NCBI RefSeq assembly: GCF_016756775.1
Contig: NZ_JAERMU010000007.1
Span: forward strand, 186,001 to 250,000
Direction of reading: 5' to 3'
Origin: Dryocola clanedunensis subsp. sulfonylureivorans
GTDB taxonomy: Bacteria > Pseudomonadota > Gammaproteobacteria > Enterobacterales > Enterobacteriaceae
Length of the DNA stretch: 64,000 bases
In this document: in pieces, positions 29,004-40,364 of the stretch
Position numbering within the stretch: position 1 is the first letter of the stretch
Layout of the letters: the number at the start of each line of letters is the position of its first letter
Translations under genes and position numbers: made by a program
The notes under the pieces: model-generated
Databases searched by the model: none
What the model saw: only the letters and a program-made list of their open reading frames with translations
Told to the model about the DNA's origin: nothing

Positions 29004-30198
29004 TGGTCACCCCCTCACGGTCTAATGCCTGCAGCAGCACCCCTTTTGAGATGATGCCTACGTACTGATTGTCTTCACCCACAACCGGTACCGCGCACGG
29101 CGCCTGACCTACATGGGTGAGCAGATCGCTCAGTGACGTTTCGGCGGAGACGGCCGCCGGGGATTCCAGAAATGCGCTATCCAGACCCAGTCCGTTGGCC
29201 ATAGCGGCTTTCAGGGAGTCGGTGGAGACAATGCCGAGGAATTTCTGGCCGCGCTCGATGACATAGCCGTATTCACGATCGTCGTCCTGAAGCAGCTTCA
29301 GCGCGACGCGAGGACCAAAACCTACAGTCTTACGCAGCAGGCCTGCCGGGCTACGACGGGCGATATCTTTTGCGCTAAAGACCTGGCTGATATCTACGCC
29401 GCGGAAGAAGGTGCGCACATAGTCATTGGCCGGATTATTAAGGATTTCATCCGGCGTGCCGACCTGTACCACTTCACCGCCCTGCATAATGGCAATACGG
29501 TCGCCAATACGCATGGCTTCATCAAGATCGTGGGAAATAAAGACAACGGTACGCTGATGTTTCGCCTGCAATTTAACTAACTCGTCCTGCATCTCAGTAC
29601 GAATTAATGGGTCGAGGGCGGAGAATGCTTCATCCATCAATAATATGTCTGGATTGATGGCCAGCGCACGGGCTAATCCCACGCGCTGTCGCATGCCGCC
29701 GGAGAGTTCATCAGGGTAAGCGTGGGCATAATTTTCCAGCCCAACCTGACGCAAGGCATCGAGCGCTTTTTCATGACGCTCAGCAACCGGCATGCCTGCT
29801 AATTCCATACCAAACGCCGTATTATTTAATACGTTCATATGAGGCATTAAAGCGAATGACTGGAAGACCATTGATATCTTATTTTTGCGAACCTCGCGGA
29901 GTTCAGAGTCTGATATTTTAGCAATGTCTATGCCGTCTATCAGTACCTGCCCGCGGGTTGGTTCAATCAGGCGATTGAGAAGGCGAACCATGGTCGATTT
30001 ACCCGAACCGGATAACCCCATGATGACGAAAATCTCGCCTTCTTCAATTGCCAGACTGGCGTCTTTTACGCCAAGCGACAGTCCTGTCTTTTCCAGTATT
30101 TCTGCCTTGGAAAGGCCTTTTTCAATATATTTGAACGCGCGCTGTGGATGCTCGCCAAATATTTTATATAAGTTTTTTACTTCTAATTTAATTGCCAT
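28996..30198 (-). CDS. proV: Glycine betaine/proline betaine ABC transporter ATPase ProV
   Basis: The 400-residue ATPase of ProU. Walker A is GLSGSGKST, the signature [15 protein letters not shown] and Walker [14 protein letters not shown]; a pair of CBS domains fills the C-terminal third, as in other osmosensing ATPases of this family. It is the first gene of the operon, expressed at high osmolarity in E. coli. Confidence 0.97.
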   Translation of the reverse strand: MAIKLEVKNLYKIFGEHPQRAFKYIEKGLSKAEILEKTGLSLGVKDASLAIEEGEIFVIMGLSGSGKSTMVRLLNRLIEPTRGQVLIDGIDIAKISDSELREVRKNKISMVFQSFALMPHMNVLNNTAFGMELAGMPVAERHEKALDALRQVGLENYAHAYPDELSGGMRQRVGLARALAINPDILLMDEAFSALDPLIRTEMQDELVKLQAKHQRTVVFISHDLDEAMRIGDRIAIMQGGEVVQVGTPDEILNNPANDYVRTFFRGVDISQVFSAKDIARRSPAGLLRKTVGFGPRVALKLLQDDDREYGYVIERGQKFLGIVSTDSLKAAMANGLGLDSAFLESPAAVSAETSLSDLLTHVGQAPCAVPVVGEDNQYVGIISKGVLLQALDREGVTNE

Positions 30199-30735
30199 GC
30201 AATAAAGTTAATCCCATATTTAATTTAGCTATACACAATTCCTGATGGAAATATTTACCTGGTTACACCCTAACACACTCAGAATCTGAGACAACCCTCA
30301 ATGCCTGCGCAGATAATTACCCACAAAATATGCGTGGGTGAAATTGTCTGTGATAGCAGGGGCTAAGCGCAAATTCATGGCAAACGATATTTTTTGTTAA
30401 TAAATGGATATTTTTGCCTGTTGGAGGGTGCGCGAGCCGAAATTTTGTGGTCATAAGTCAAGCAGGATGCATATTAATTTCGTCAAATGCTGCGGGTAAT
30501 AGCGGCTTAAATGTAGTAGTTATTACGTAAATTTATGCAAATTTTTAAATGTTGCAGTGAACTTGTTAAGTAAAAATGCTAATCACAATTTACCTTAAAA
30601 TCCTTTTTAGAATTTTAAGATTTTCTTTATGGTAAACTCGTCGGTTCAGCTTTTTCAGGCGATAATTTTTTTCGTTTGTTGGAGGGTTTTTAACAGTCAA
30701 TCTCGCTCTTTAACGGACTAACAAAAAGGTATTTT
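30199..30735. promoter_or_regulatory. Divergent control region of proVWX and betT
   Basis: This 537-base, AT-rich gap serves two divergent osmoprotectant transport units. On the minus strand a proU-P2-like promoter is clear: TTGTCT (30289-30294), 16 bases, TAGGGT (30267-30272); the unusual -10 TAGGGT is that of E. coli proU P2. The right half, from about 30400, is very AT-rich and suited to H-NS binding. The betT promoter was not fixed. Confidence 0.75.
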
Positions 30736-32730
30736 ATGAGTCAAAGCGATACGGAAAACGTAGGTCGCCGCAGTAAGATTAATCCCCCGGTATTTTTTAT
30801 CTCTGCCGCGTTAATCATTGTTCTTGTTGCATTTTCTTCTATTTTCCCCGAGCTGGCTGACCGCAAGTTCAAAGCGTTGCAGCAGGGGATTTTCACTAAC
30901 GCCAGCTGGTTTTATGTTCTTGCTGTTGCCCTGATACTTCTGAGCGTCACCTACCTCGGGCTGTCGCGTTACGGCAACATCAGGCTTGGGCCGGATCACG
31001 CCCAGCCAGACTTTAGCTATGTCTCCTGGTTCGCCATGCTGTTTTCCGCAGGCATGGGTATCGGCCTGATGTTCTTCGGCGTTTCCGAACCGGTGATGCA
31101 TTACCTTAATCCACCAGTAGGGACGCCAGAAACCGTAGAGGCCGCCAAGCAGGCCATGCGCCTGACCTTCTTCCATTGGGGTCTGCATGCCTGGGCGATT
31201 TATGCCATCGTCGGGCTGATTCTTGCCTTCTTCAGCTATCGCCACGGTTTGCCGCTGACGTTACGTTCCGCGCTCTATCCTATTATAGGTAACCGGATTT
31301 ACGGGCCGATTGGCCACGCGGTGGACATCTTTGCGGTCATCGGCACGGTCTTTGGCGTCGCTACCTCCCTGGGCTATGGGGTTTTACAGGTCAACGCGGG
31401 GCTGAACCACCTCTTCGGCGTGCCTATTAACGAAACCATGCAGGTGATTCTGATTGTCGTGATCACCGGGCTGGCGACGCTTTCTGTGGTTTCCGGGCTG
31501 GATAAAGGAATCCGAATTCTGTCCGAGCTGAACCTCGGCCTTGCCGTGCTGCTGCTGCTGCTGGTCATGATCCTCGGGCCAACCGTTCTGATATTGAAAT
31601 CCTTTGTGGAAAATACCGGCGGCTACCTGTCCGAGATTGTCAGTAAGACCTTTAACCTCTATGCCTACGAGCCAAAATCCAGCAACTGGCTGGGTGGCTG
31701 GACATTGCTTTACTGGGGCTGGTGGTTGTCATGGTCGCCGTTTGTCGGCATGTTTATTGCCCGCGTTTCCCGTGGTCGTACCATTCGCGAGTTTGTGACG
31801 GGCGTGCTGTTTGTTCCGGCGGGCTTTACGCTGCTGTGGATGACGGTGTTCGGCAATACGGCTATTAATCTGATCATGAATAAAGGAGCGAAGGATCTGG
31901 CAACTACCGTGCAGACCGACGTTTCACTGGCCCTGTTCAACTTCCTCGAGCACTTCCCGTTCTCCACGGTCCTGTCCTGTATCGCTATGGCAATGGTCGT
32001 GGTGTTCTTTGTCACTTCTGCGGATTCCGGTGCAATGGTGGTGGATACCCTGGCATCCGGTGGTTCCGACCAGACGCCAGTCTGGCAGCGGATATTCTGG
32101 GCTGGCATGATGGGCGCCGTCGCCATTGCTCTGCTGCTTGCCGGTGGGCTGGGGGCGTTGCAAACGGTGACTATCGCCAGTGCGCTGCCATTCTCTGCCA
32201 TCCTGCTGGTCTCTATTTATGGTCTGCTGAAGGCGCTACGCATTGATGCCTACAAGCAGGACAGCCAGCAGATGACGACCATTGCGCCAACGGCCGCCCG
32301 GAACCCGATCTCCTGGCAGCGCCGTTTACGCAATATCGCCTACTTCCCGAAACGTTCGCAGGTCAAACGCTTCGTCAGTGAGGTGGTCCACCCGGCGATG
32401 CTGCTGGTGGAAGCGGAGCTGGCTAAACAGAATACCGTCTCCGCTATCGACGATACCGCGGAAGATCGTATTCGTTTCGAAGTGGACTTTGGCGACGATC
32501 TTAACTTCGTCTACGAGGTTCGTCTGCGCGCCTACATTCAGCCCGCCTTTGCTCTGGCAGGCTTAAGCGATGAAGAACGCGACGATGAACAGAAATATTA
32601 CCGTGGTGAAGTTCACCTGAGAGAAGGCGGTCAGGATTACGACCTGATGGGCTGGAACCAGGAGCAGATCATTCACGATATCCTCGACCAGTACGAGAAA
32701 CACCTGCACTTCCTGCATCTGGTTCGTTAA
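30736..32730 (+). CDS. betT: BCCT-family choline/betaine transporter (BetT-like)
   Basis: A 664-residue carrier with 12 membrane spans and a cytoplasmic C-terminal domain of about 150 residues, the layout of BetT, the proton-driven choline transporter. The BCCT signature is seen in the GWWLSWSPFVGMFIARVSRGR region and in the glycine-rich AMLFSAGMGIGLMFFG. No choline dehydrogenase, aldehyde dehydrogenase or betI gene is nearby, so it may feed enzymes encoded elsewhere. It stands divergent to proVWX, an insertion compared with E. coli, where nrdF is next to proV. Confidence 0.85.
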   Translation: MSQSDTENVGRRSKINPPVFFISAALIIVLVAFSSIFPELADRKFKALQQGIFTNASWFYVLAVALILLSVTYLGLSRYGNIRLGPDHAQPDFSYVSWFAMLFSAGMGIGLMFFGVSEPVMHYLNPPVGTPETVEAAKQAMRLTFFHWGLHAWAIYAIVGLILAFFSYRHGLPLTLRSALYPIIGNRIYGPIGHAVDIFAVIGTVFGVATSLGYGVLQVNAGLNHLFGVPINETMQVILIVVITGLATLSVVSGLDKGIRILSELNLGLAVLLLLLVMILGPTVLILKSFVENTGGYLSEIVSKTFNLYAYEPKSSNWLGGWTLLYWGWWLSWSPFVGMFIARVSRGRTIREFVTGVLFVPAGFTLLWMTVFGNTAINLIMNKGAKDLATTVQTDVSLALFNFLEHFPFSTVLSCIAMAMVVVFFVTSADSGAMVVDTLASGGSDQTPVWQRIFWAGMMGAVAIALLLAGGLGALQTVTIASALPFSAILLVSIYGLLKALRIDAYKQDSQQMTTIAPTAARNPISWQRRLRNIAYFPKRSQVKRFVSEVVHPAMLLVEAELAKQNTVSAIDDTAEDRIRFEVDFGDDLNFVYEVRLRAYIQPAFALAGLSDEERDDEQKYYRGEVHLREGGQDYDLMGWNQEQIIHDILDQYEKHLHFLHLVR

Positions 32731-32732
32731 CC

Positions 32733-32837
32733 AGCCGGATGACGCTGCGCTTATCCACCAGTTTTTAGGTCGGATAAGCGCCAGCGTTGCCCACCAGTTT
32801 TTGTATGTCGGATAAACGCCAGCGCCATCCGACACTT
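32733..32837. repeat. REP cluster between betT and nrdF
   Basis: Three REP-like units occur in about 100 bases between convergent genes: CCGGATGACGCTGCGCTTATCC, then AGGTCGGATAAGCGCCAGCG, then ATGTCGGATAAACGCCAGCG with CATCCGAC. The arrangement is that of a BIME. Confidence 0.8.
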
Positions 32838-32855
32838 AAGACGCCTCAGGCAATA

Positions 32856-33827
<972 letters not shown>

Positions 33828-35975
33828 TTATAGGGCGCAGGACACGCAGCCCTGCACCTCCGTGCCTTCCAGCGCCATCTGCCGCAGGCGAATGTAATAG
33901 AGCGTTTTGATGCCCTTCTTCCAGGCGTAAATCTGCGCTTTATTGATATCGCGGGTGGTGGCGGTATCCCGGAAAAACAGCGTCAGCGACAGCCCCTGAT
34001 CGACATGGCGCGTGGCCTCGGCGTAGGTATCAATGATCTTCTCCGGGCCGATGTCGTAGGCATCCTCATAAAACTCGAGGTTATCGTTGGACATAAACGG
34101 GGCGGGGTAGTAGACGCGCCCGGTTTTGCCCTCTTTGCGAATTTCAATGCGCGAGACGATCGGGTGAATGCTTGAGGTCGCATGGTTGATATACGAGATG
34201 GAACCGGTTGGCGGAATCGCCTGCAAATTCTGGTTGTACAGGCCGTGCTTCATCACGTCGTCACGCAGCTGCCGCCACTGTTCCCGCGTCGGGATCTCTA
34301 TCCCCGCCCCGGCAAATAACTCGCGTACCTTCTGGGTTTTCGGCTGCCACTCCTCTTCCAGATACTGGCGGAAATAGTCGCCGCTGGCGTAGCGGGAGTT
34401 TTCAAAGCCCGCAAAGCGCTGTTGACGTTCCCGAGCCAGCAAATTTGAGGCGTGGATGGCGTGCCAGGTGATGGTGTAGAAATAGATATTGGTAAAGTCC
34501 AGCCCCTCCGGCGAGCCGTAGGCAATGCCCTCGCGGGCCAGATAGCCGTGGAGGTTCATCTGCCCGAGGCCAATCGCGTGGGATGCCGCGTTCCCGGCAT
34601 CTATCGAAGGCACCGAGCGGATATGGCTCATGTCCGAGACCGCCGTCAGCCCGCGAATTGCCGTCTCTACCGTGCGGCCAAAGTTCGGCGAGTCCATGGT
34701 ATGAGCGATATTCAGCGAGCCAAGATTGCAGGAGATGTCTTTACCGATCTGCGCGTAGTCGAGATTTTCGTCATAAGTGGACGGGCCGTTAACCTGCAAA
34801 ATCTCCGAGCACAGGTTGCTCATATTAATGCGCCCGGCAATCGGGTTGGCGCGGTTAACCGTGTCCTCAAACATGATGTACGGATAGCCGGACTCAAACT
34901 GGATTTCCGCCAGCCGCTGGAAGAAGTCGCGGGCGTTGATAAACGTTTTGCGGATGCGCTCGTCCGCCAGCATCTCTTCATATCGTTCGCTCACCGCGAT
35001 ATCACCAAACGGCTTGCCGTAGAGGCGTTCCACGTCGTACGGCGAGAAGAGCGCCATCGGCTGATTATCCTTCGCTAACTGGAAGGTGATATCAGGAATG
35101 ACCACGCCGAGGGAAAGCGTTTTGATACGAATTTTTTCGTCGGCGTTTTCGCGCCTGGTATCCAGAAAATGCAGGATATCAGGGTGATGGGCATGAAGAT
35201 AAACCGCCCCGGCCCCCTGGCGTGCGCCGAGCTGGTTGGCGTAGGAAAACGCATCTTCGAGCATTTTCATTATGGGGATCACGCCGGACGACTGGTTTTC
35301 GATGCGCTTAATCGGCGCACCGGCCTCACGCAGGTTTGAAAGAAGAAATGCCACGCCGCCGCCGCGCTTTGAAAGCTGTAAGGCCGAGTTCACCGCCCGG
35401 CCAATCGACTCCATATTGTCTTCGATGCGCAGCAGGAAGCAGGAGACCAGCTCCCCGCGCTGCTGCTTGCCGCAGTTGAGGAAGGTTGGCGTGGCGGGCT
35501 GAAAGCGGCCGGAAAGCATCTCATCCATCAGTAGCCAGGCGAGCTTCTCGCTGCCCTGTGCCAGCGTCAGCGCTACCATGCAGACGCGATCCTCGAAATG
35601 CTCCAGGTACTCTTTACCGTCGTAGGACTTCAGGGTGTAGCTGGTGTAAAACTTCCAGGCGCCGAGGAACGTTTTGAAGCGGAAGCCGCTGTTGTGCGCC
35701 TTCTCAAACAGCGCCACGACAAAGCCGTACTCGTAGCGTTTAAGCACGGCGTCATCGTAGTAGCCTTCGGCAACCAACGCGCTGAGCCGGGCATGCTGGC
35801 TGGAAAACTGCCGGGTTCGGGGCAGCACGTGCTGCTCAAGAAACTTTTCGACCGCCAGCTCGTCTTTGGCAAACTGAATGCGGCCATCGGCATCATAAAG
35901 ATTCAGCATGGCGTTGAGCGCGTGATAGTCCGCGCTCCCGGTCGCGGTTACGCGGATTGATTCTGTCGTAGCCAA
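33828..35975 (-). CDS. nrdE: Class Ib ribonucleotide reductase subunit alpha NrdE
   Basis: The catalytic subunit, 715 residues. It has the ten-stranded barrel with active-site cysteines in ELVSCFLL and NLCSEI, the glutamate nearby, and a C-terminal redox pair in GCVSCAL that is reduced by NrdH. The N-terminal ATP cone of class Ia is shortened, as expected for class Ib. Its start overlaps the nrdI 3' end by 28 bases. Confidence 0.97.
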   Translation of the reverse strand: MATTESIRVTATGSADYHALNAMLNLYDADGRIQFAKDELAVEKFLEQHVLPRTRQFSSQHARLSALVAEGYYDDAVLKRYEYGFVVALFEKAHNSGFRFKTFLGAWKFYTSYTLKSYDGKEYLEHFEDRVCMVALTLAQGSEKLAWLLMDEMLSGRFQPATPTFLNCGKQQRGELVSCFLLRIEDNMESIGRAVNSALQLSKRGGGVAFLLSNLREAGAPIKRIENQSSGVIPIMKMLEDAFSYANQLGARQGAGAVYLHAHHPDILHFLDTRRENADEKIRIKTLSLGVVIPDITFQLAKDNQPMALFSPYDVERLYGKPFGDIAVSERYEEMLADERIRKTFINARDFFQRLAEIQFESGYPYIMFEDTVNRANPIAGRINMSNLCSEILQVNGPSTYDENLDYAQIGKDISCNLGSLNIAHTMDSPNFGRTVETAIRGLTAVSDMSHIRSVPSIDAGNAASHAIGLGQMNLHGYLAREGIAYGSPEGLDFTNIYFYTITWHAIHASNLLARERQQRFAGFENSRYASGDYFRQYLEEEWQPKTQKVRELFAGAGIEIPTREQWRQLRDDVMKHGLYNQNLQAIPPTGSISYINHATSSIHPIVSRIEIRKEGKTGRVYYPAPFMSNDNLEFYEDAYDIGPEKIIDTYAEATRHVDQGLSLTLFFRDTATTRDINKAQIYAWKKGIKTLYYIRLRQMALEGTEVQGCVSCAL

Positions 35976-36358
35976 AATTCGCTCACTCCTTTACGCACGT
36001 TTTCGATGTCTTGTCCGGTGCCCAGCAGCTCAAAACGGTAGAGATACGGCACCCGGCATTTTTGGGCTATCACGTCGCCCGCCCGACAGAACCCTTCCCC
36101 GAAGCTGCGGTTGCCGCTGGCGATCACCCCGCGCAGCAAAGCCCGGTTTTCAGGGTTGTTCAAAAAGCGAATGACCTGAGCCGGCACCGCGCCTGCAATC
36201 CCGCCGCCGCCGTAGCTGGGGACGATCAAAATATAGGGTTCGGTCACGACCAGCTTCTGTTTAACCTCAAGCGGAATGCGCAGGGCGGGTAGCCCAAGGC
36301 GTTCGACGAAGCGCCGGGTGTTTTCCGACTCGCTTGAAAAGTAAACGAGGCTGCTCAT
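35948..36358 (-). CDS. nrdI: Flavodoxin-like protein NrdI
   Basis: NrdI supplies the oxidant that builds the Mn(III)2-tyrosyl cofactor of NrdF. The 136-residue protein has the FMN-binding loops ([20 protein letters not shown] and [12 protein letters not shown]). Its ATG overlaps the nrdH stop and its end overlaps nrdE, so the first three genes are tightly coupled. Confidence 0.96.
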   Translation of the reverse strand: MSSLVYFSSESENTRRFVERLGLPALRIPLEVKQKLVVTEPYILIVPSYGGGGIAGAVPAQVIRFLNNPENRALLRGVIASGNRSFGEGFCRAGDVIAQKCRVPYLYRFELLGTGQDIENVRKGVSEFWLRQNQSA

Positions 36359-36591
36359 GCGTGGGCGACGATACGCAGGCGGTTGATCATGTCCGGACGA
36401 AAACCGCTCCAGCTCTCCTGGTCGGTGACAACGACCGGCAGCTGGCGAAAGCCCATGGCCCGCAGATCGTCCGCCGCTTCGGGCCGCTGGTCGAGATTCA
36501 CCAGCTCAAAGGCGAAGCCACGGCTTTCGATGGCGCGTTTGGTTGCATGGCACTGAACGCAGTCGTTACGCGTGTAAATAGTAATGCGCAT
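36355..36591 (-). CDS. nrdH: Glutaredoxin-like protein NrdH
   Basis: NrdH is the specific electron donor to NrdE. The protein is 78 residues with the redox motif CVQC (C11 and C14) and the C-terminal WSGFRPDMI. The open frame runs further upstream, but [11 protein letters not shown] is the family start, so I use the ATG at 36591. It is the first gene of nrdHIEF, behind two NrdR boxes. Confidence 0.96.
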   Translation of the reverse strand: MRITIYTRNDCVQCHATKRAIESRGFAFELVNLDQRPEAADDLRAMGFRQLPVVVTDQESWSGFRPDMINRLRIVAHA

Positions 36592-36622
36592 GATTCGTAT
36601 TCTCTCGTTGGTTGATGAGTGA

Positions 36623-36669
36623 ATACTAGATGTAGTTGAAATGATATTCAACCGTACAAGATATAGTAT
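36623..36669. promoter_or_regulatory. Two NrdR boxes upstream of nrdH
   Basis: On the minus strand two boxes are seen: ACTATATCTTGT (plus-strand 36656-36667) and ACTACATCTAGT (36625-36636). Their starts are 31 bases apart, three helical turns, which is the usual spacing of paired NrdR boxes (consensus ACACTATATATTGTGT from memory). A TTGAA / TTCAA dyad lies between them and could be a weak Fur site. Confidence 0.8.
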
Positions 36670-36715
36670 TTTTAGATAAGGGGATTTAGAGCGGAGGAGG
36701 GCGTGGTGGAAAATT

Positions 36716-36750
36716 GTAGGGTGGACAAGCGATAGCGTCATCCACCGGGA
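36716..36750. repeat. Palindromic REP-like unit
   Basis: GTAGGGTGGACAAGCG with GCGTCATCCACC forms an imperfect palindrome between nrdH and the AhpD-like gene. The same GTAGGGTGGA / TCCACC arms flank the repeat region near 26.6-26.8 kb. Confidence 0.6.
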
Positions 36751-36761
36751 ATTCACAAAAT

Positions 36762-37193
36762 CTACATCCGCATGCTGATTGCCAGACGGTTAAAGGCGTT
36801 CATCAGGCTGGCAGCGAAGGTCAGGTCGCTTATCTCCTGAGCGGTGAAAAACTGCAGCAGCGGGCGATAAACGGCGTCGTCCGCGCCGCCTTCGGTAATC
36901 AGCGTTACCGCTTCGGCCCACGCCAGCGCCGCGCGCTCTTTATCACTGAAGTGATTACTCACTTTCCATCCAGCCAGGGCATCCAGCTTGCTCTGCTCTA
37001 CGCCGTCCTTGCGCAGCGCTTTGGCGTGCATCTCCAGGCAGTAGGCGCAGCCGTTAATCTGCGACACGCGCAGGAAAACCAGCTCAATCAGCGTCGAACC
37101 CAGCGAGCTGCCTTCCAGACCGCTCAGCGCCTGAAGCATAGGTTTAAACACGGCCGGGGAGAGGTCGTAGTAAGGCTGGCGTAATTCGATCAT
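36762..37193 (-). CDS. AhpD-like carboxymuconolactone decarboxylase family protein
   Basis: A 143-residue protein of the CMD/AhpD superfamily. The redox motif is the CAYCLEMHAKALR segment (CxxC followed by histidine), typical of alkylhydroperoxidase-like members. The ATG at 37193 has AGGAG upstream and gives the usual MIELRQPYY start; earlier in-frame ATGs are less well placed. It is divergent from a MocR-type regulator, a common pairing, so the regulator probably controls it. The natural substrate is unknown. Confidence 0.85.
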   Translation of the reverse strand: MIELRQPYYDLSPAVFKPMLQALSGLEGSSLGSTLIELVFLRVSQINGCAYCLEMHAKALRKDGVEQSKLDALAGWKVSNHFSDKERAALAWAEAVTLITEGGADDAVYRPLLQFFTAQEISDLTFAASLMNAFNRLAISMRM

Positions 37194-37280
37194 GGTGTGG
37201 CTCCTCATGTTGGTGTGGGGGCAATTTATCACTATGATGGACTGTAAAAGAGAGCCATAAACTAACTAAAAAAGCAGACC

Positions 37281-38657
37281 ATGAAAAAGAAGCCAGTCTC
37301 AATGGTAGTGAACGCTCACCACGCGATTCCCCGTTATCAGCAGATAGCCCGCCAAATCAAACAGGCGATTGGCGACGGTGAGCTGGCCGCCGGAAGCCGC
37401 CTGCCGTCCAGCCGGACGATGGCGCTGGAGCTGGGCGTGGCCAGGGCGACGGTGGAGAATGCCTATGGAGAGCTGGTTGCTCAGGGCTGGCTTGAAAGGC
37501 GTGGCCAGGCGGGGACGTTTGTCAGCCCCTCCGCAAGCCCTACGGCCAGCGGCGCAAACATTGCGACCAGCCAGCCGCAGGGGGCACCGATGCCTTTTCA
37601 GATGGGCCTGCCCGCGCTGGACGCTTTCCCGAGGGCGCTGTGGGCGAGGTTAACGGGCAGAAGGTTACGGCTGCAGACGCGTTACGATCTGCTGATGCCG
37701 GAGGCAAACGGCGAATCGACGCTTCGCCAGGCCATTGCGGACTACCTGCGCTTTTCGCGCAGCATCGACTGCCAGCCGGAGCAAATCTTTATTACCGCGG
37801 GCTTTCAGGCCGCCTTGCGGCTGGTGGTCGGGACGCTGGCGGAAGCGGGTGATGGCATCTGGCTGGAAGATCCCGGCTATCGCTACGTCCGCCCGGTATT
37901 TGCCGACGCGGGCATGGCGCTACATCCGGTGCCGGTGGACGGCGAGGGAATGCAGATTGACTATGGGCTGGAGCATTATCCCCAGGCGCGATTTGCGCTG
38001 TTAACGCCCGCGCACCAAAGCCCGCTGGGCGTGGCGCTCTCCCTTAACCGGCGTCATCAGCTGCTGGAGTGGGCATCCGCGCGGCAGAGCTGGGTTATCG
38101 AAGACGATTACGACAGCGAATTCCGCTACCACGGCAAACCGCTGCCGCCGGTCAAAAGCCTGGACGGGCCGGAGCGGGTGATTTACGCCGGCACTTTCAG
38201 CAAATCAATGTTTCCGGCGCTGCGCACCGCCTGGCTGGTGGTGCCCCAACAGCAGATAGCCGCCTTTACGCGTCAGACCAGACATCTTCCCTGTACGGTC
38301 CCCGTCTTAATCCAGCAGACGATTGCCGATTTTCTTCGCGAGGGGCACTTCTGGCGACACCTGAAAAAAATGCGCCACTGCTACAGCGAACGACGAATCT
38401 GGCTGGAGAACGCATTATCAAAAGAAGGGTTCGAGGTTGTGCCGCAGGAGGGAGGAATTCAGCTGGTGATGCGGGTACAAGGGGACGACCGTGAGAGGGT
38501 AGCAAAAGCTCGGGCTGCAGGGCTTGCCGTGCAGGCGCTCAGCGACTGGCGGATAACGCCCGAGGGGGCGGGGGGCATTGTCATGAGTTTTACCAACGTT
38601 GTGTCTGAGGAGCAGGCTCAGCGCTATGCGCGCAGGCTTCGGCAGGCCATAACGTAA
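37281..38657 (+). CDS. MocR-family regulator (GntR helix-turn-helix with aminotransferase domain)
   Basis: A 458-residue protein with an N-terminal GntR winged helix (YQQIARQIKQAIGDGELAAGSRLPSSR, then ELGVARATVENAYGEL) and a fold-type I aminotransferase domain from about residue 110. The PLP lysine is in YAGTFSKSMFPALR. MocR/PdxR proteins sense PLP or amines and usually act on a divergent neighbour, here the AhpD-like gene 87 bases away. Confidence 0.88.
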   Translation: MKKKPVSMVVNAHHAIPRYQQIARQIKQAIGDGELAAGSRLPSSRTMALELGVARATVENAYGELVAQGWLERRGQAGTFVSPSASPTASGANIATSQPQGAPMPFQMGLPALDAFPRALWARLTGRRLRLQTRYDLLMPEANGESTLRQAIADYLRFSRSIDCQPEQIFITAGFQAALRLVVGTLAEAGDGIWLEDPGYRYVRPVFADAGMALHPVPVDGEGMQIDYGLEHYPQARFALLTPAHQSPLGVALSLNRRHQLLEWASARQSWVIEDDYDSEFRYHGKPLPPVKSLDGPERVIYAGTFSKSMFPALRTAWLVVPQQQIAAFTRQTRHLPCTVPVLIQQTIADFLREGHFWRHLKKMRHCYSERRIWLENALSKEGFEVVPQEGGIQLVMRVQGDDRERVAKARAAGLAVQALSDWRITPEGAGGIVMSFTNVVSEEQAQRYARRLRQAIT

Positions 38658-38686
38658 AAACCCCGGGAGCCTGGGCTGCCGGGGTC
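38656..38686 (-). terminator. ygaM terminator
   Basis: On the minus strand the stem ACCCCGG / CCGGGGT runs into TTTTT, 30 bases after the ygaM stop. It also separates the convergent MocR gene. Confidence 0.85.
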
Positions 38687-38716
38687 AAACAGACATGTCG
38701 TCTCACTCTCCGTGAT

Positions 38717-39043
38717 TTAGCGGCGTGAGGCTAACAGCGCACCAAGAACCAGGCCCACCGCTGCGCTCAGACCCACGCTCTGCCATGGTTTTTCACGAAT
38801 GTAATCATCCGCGCAGCCCAGCGCGTCACAGGCGGCCTGCTTAACGCGGCCACGGCCTTGCATGCGAGCTCGTGTCTCTTTCAGGAGGGATTCAGCCTTT
38901 TTACGTGCCGCTTCGCCTTCCTCTTTAACATCGCTACCGAAAGACTTGAGAACCTCTTCCAGCGTATCCGCCAGCTGGTTCACGTCGCGGTTAATATCAT
39001 CAACACCTTCATCAACTTCGTTTCTGTTTGGTCGGTTAAACAT
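38717..39043 (-). CDS. ygaM: YgaM, ElaB/YqjD/DUF883-type membrane-anchored protein
   Basis: A 108-residue protein with a long amphipathic helical part and a C-terminal membrane span (VGLSAAVGLVLGALLASRR). Its relatives YqjD and ElaB are stationary-phase inner-membrane proteins that bind ribosomes through their N-terminal part. The ATG at 39043 has GGGAGA upstream and matches E. coli YgaM (MFNRPNRN). Confidence 0.92.
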   Translation of the reverse strand: MFNRPNRNEVDEGVDDINRDVNQLADTLEEVLKSFGSDVKEEGEAARKKAESLLKETRARMQGRGRVKQAACDALGCADDYIREKPWQSVGLSAAVGLVLGALLASRR

Positions 39044-39202
39044 GGGTATCTCCCTTTTTGCGATGTGACATCTAGTGTAGACCATAATCTATAGTGATGA
39101 GTCAGGTCACGGACTTTCACCGTCTTTATGGACTAATCCGAAAGCCGCGCTAATGCTGGATAATGTATGGTTGCCTGGCTAAAAAGATGACGAGGATAAA
39201 AT

Positions 39203-39544
39203 ATGTATTTAAGACCTGATGAGGTGGCCCGCGTACTGGAAAAAGCTGGTTTTACCATGGATGAAGTGACGCCGAAGGCGTACGGCTATCGCCGTGGAGA
39301 CAACTATGTTTACGTCAATCGCGAAGCCCGCATGGGGCGCACCGCGCTGATTATCCACCCGACGCTGAAAGAGCGCAGCCAGTCACTCGCCGACCCGGCG
39401 ACGGATATCAAAACCTGCGCTCACTACCAGCAATTTCCATTGTACCTTGCCGGCGACACTCACCAGCATTACGGTATTCCGCACGGCTTTAGCTCCCGCA
39501 TCGCCCTTGAGCGCTATTTGTCAGGACTATTTGGCGAGCACTAA
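39203..39544 (+). CDS. ygaC: YgaC (DUF2002 family)
   Basis: A 113-residue soluble protein, nearly the same as E. coli YgaC ([17 protein letters not shown]... and [17 protein letters not shown]). The function is unknown; the E. coli gene is reported in the Fur regulon (from memory). It is divergent from ygaM and convergent with alaE, as in E. coli. Confidence 0.93.
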   Translation: MYLRPDEVARVLEKAGFTMDEVTPKAYGYRRGDNYVYVNREARMGRTALIIHPTLKERSQSLADPATDIKTCAHYQQFPLYLAGDTHQHYGIPHGFSSRIALERYLSGLFGEH

Positions 39545-39550
39545 TCATAA

Positions 39551-39570
39551 GACTGGCATTGCTGCCAGTC
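39551..39570. terminator. Bidirectional hairpin between ygaC and alaE
   Basis: A perfect 8-bp stem GACTGGCA-TTGC-TGCCAGTC lies in the 40-base gap between convergent genes. Confidence 0.65.
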
Positions 39571-39584
39571 ACGCTGTCTGTGAT

Positions 39585-40040
39585 TCAGACGCCAGCTTTA
39601 GCATTCTGGTCATCGCTCAGGCGGAACAGGCGGCGACAATAATCAAGAAAATAGCCGTATACCGCGCCCATCAGCATCGACACCACGATATTCGAACTTA
39701 CCGCGGCGACAATCTGGCTCCAGTCCGCGCCGACGCTCAATAAGATCAGCATGTAAACAGGGGACTGGAAGGTGACATACGCCAGCACGTCGGCCAGATT
39801 TCCTACCCAGCTGGCCGTGCTGTAACGCCGGGCTGCTCGCAGCCAGGCATCGCGGTAGAGGCCATAAGGCCAGGCAATAAGCATGTTAACCGGCACGGCG
39901 ACAAGGCGGGAAGAGAGTGACTGATCGAAGCTCATGCCTGAGAGGAAGATCTCAATCATCATGTTAACTACCGAGCAATAAACCACCATAGCAAACGTAT
40001 CTGCTGCTACATGGCGCAGGCGTGACTCAGGAGAAAACAT
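39585..40040 (-). CDS. alaE: L-alanine exporter AlaE
   Basis: A 151-residue inner-membrane protein with about four spans, matching E. coli AlaE (formerly YgaW) throughout, including [21 protein letters not shown] and [24 protein letters not shown]. It exports excess L-alanine and is controlled by Lrp in E. coli. In E. coli stpA follows; here it does not. Confidence 0.95.
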   Translation of the reverse strand: MFSPESRLRHVAADTFAMVVYCSVVNMMIEIFLSGMSFDQSLSSRLVAVPVNMLIAWPYGLYRDAWLRAARRYSTASWVGNLADVLAYVTFQSPVYMLILLSVGADWSQIVAAVSSNIVVSMLMGAVYGYFLDYCRRLFRLSDDQNAKAGV

Positions 40041-40364
40041 TATTCTGATTCCGTATCATGAAAGGTGGTAAATGCCGGCAATCTGGCTGATTACTAGCTT
40101 GATTGATTGATTAATTTCCGGTGAGTAGATTATATCTCTATGTTGAAATCATCAATTAGCGTAAAATTTTTATTTATTGTTGTTTGGTCAATAAAATCTG
40201 CCAAAAGCCGTTTTCCCTTCACGCTTTCCTGATTTTCTCTTCTGTAATTTAAAATGGTCATTAAAATCATTGCGTTAATACATTTTCCGTTTTTGTCCTT
40301 TCCTGACGATAAATTATCGCTGTATAATTCCGTATATAGCGATTTGCGAAACAGGAGCAAACGG
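40041..40364. other. AT-rich gene-free gap upstream of the yghW-like gene
   Basis: This AT-rich gap carries a short (GATT)3 run near 40100 and a TATAAT hexamer at 40322, which probably serves the yghW-like gene. A minus-strand frame of 84 codons (40130-40384) has no ribosome site and no recognisable family. In E. coli stpA occupies this place; no trace of it is seen. Confidence 0.5.
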
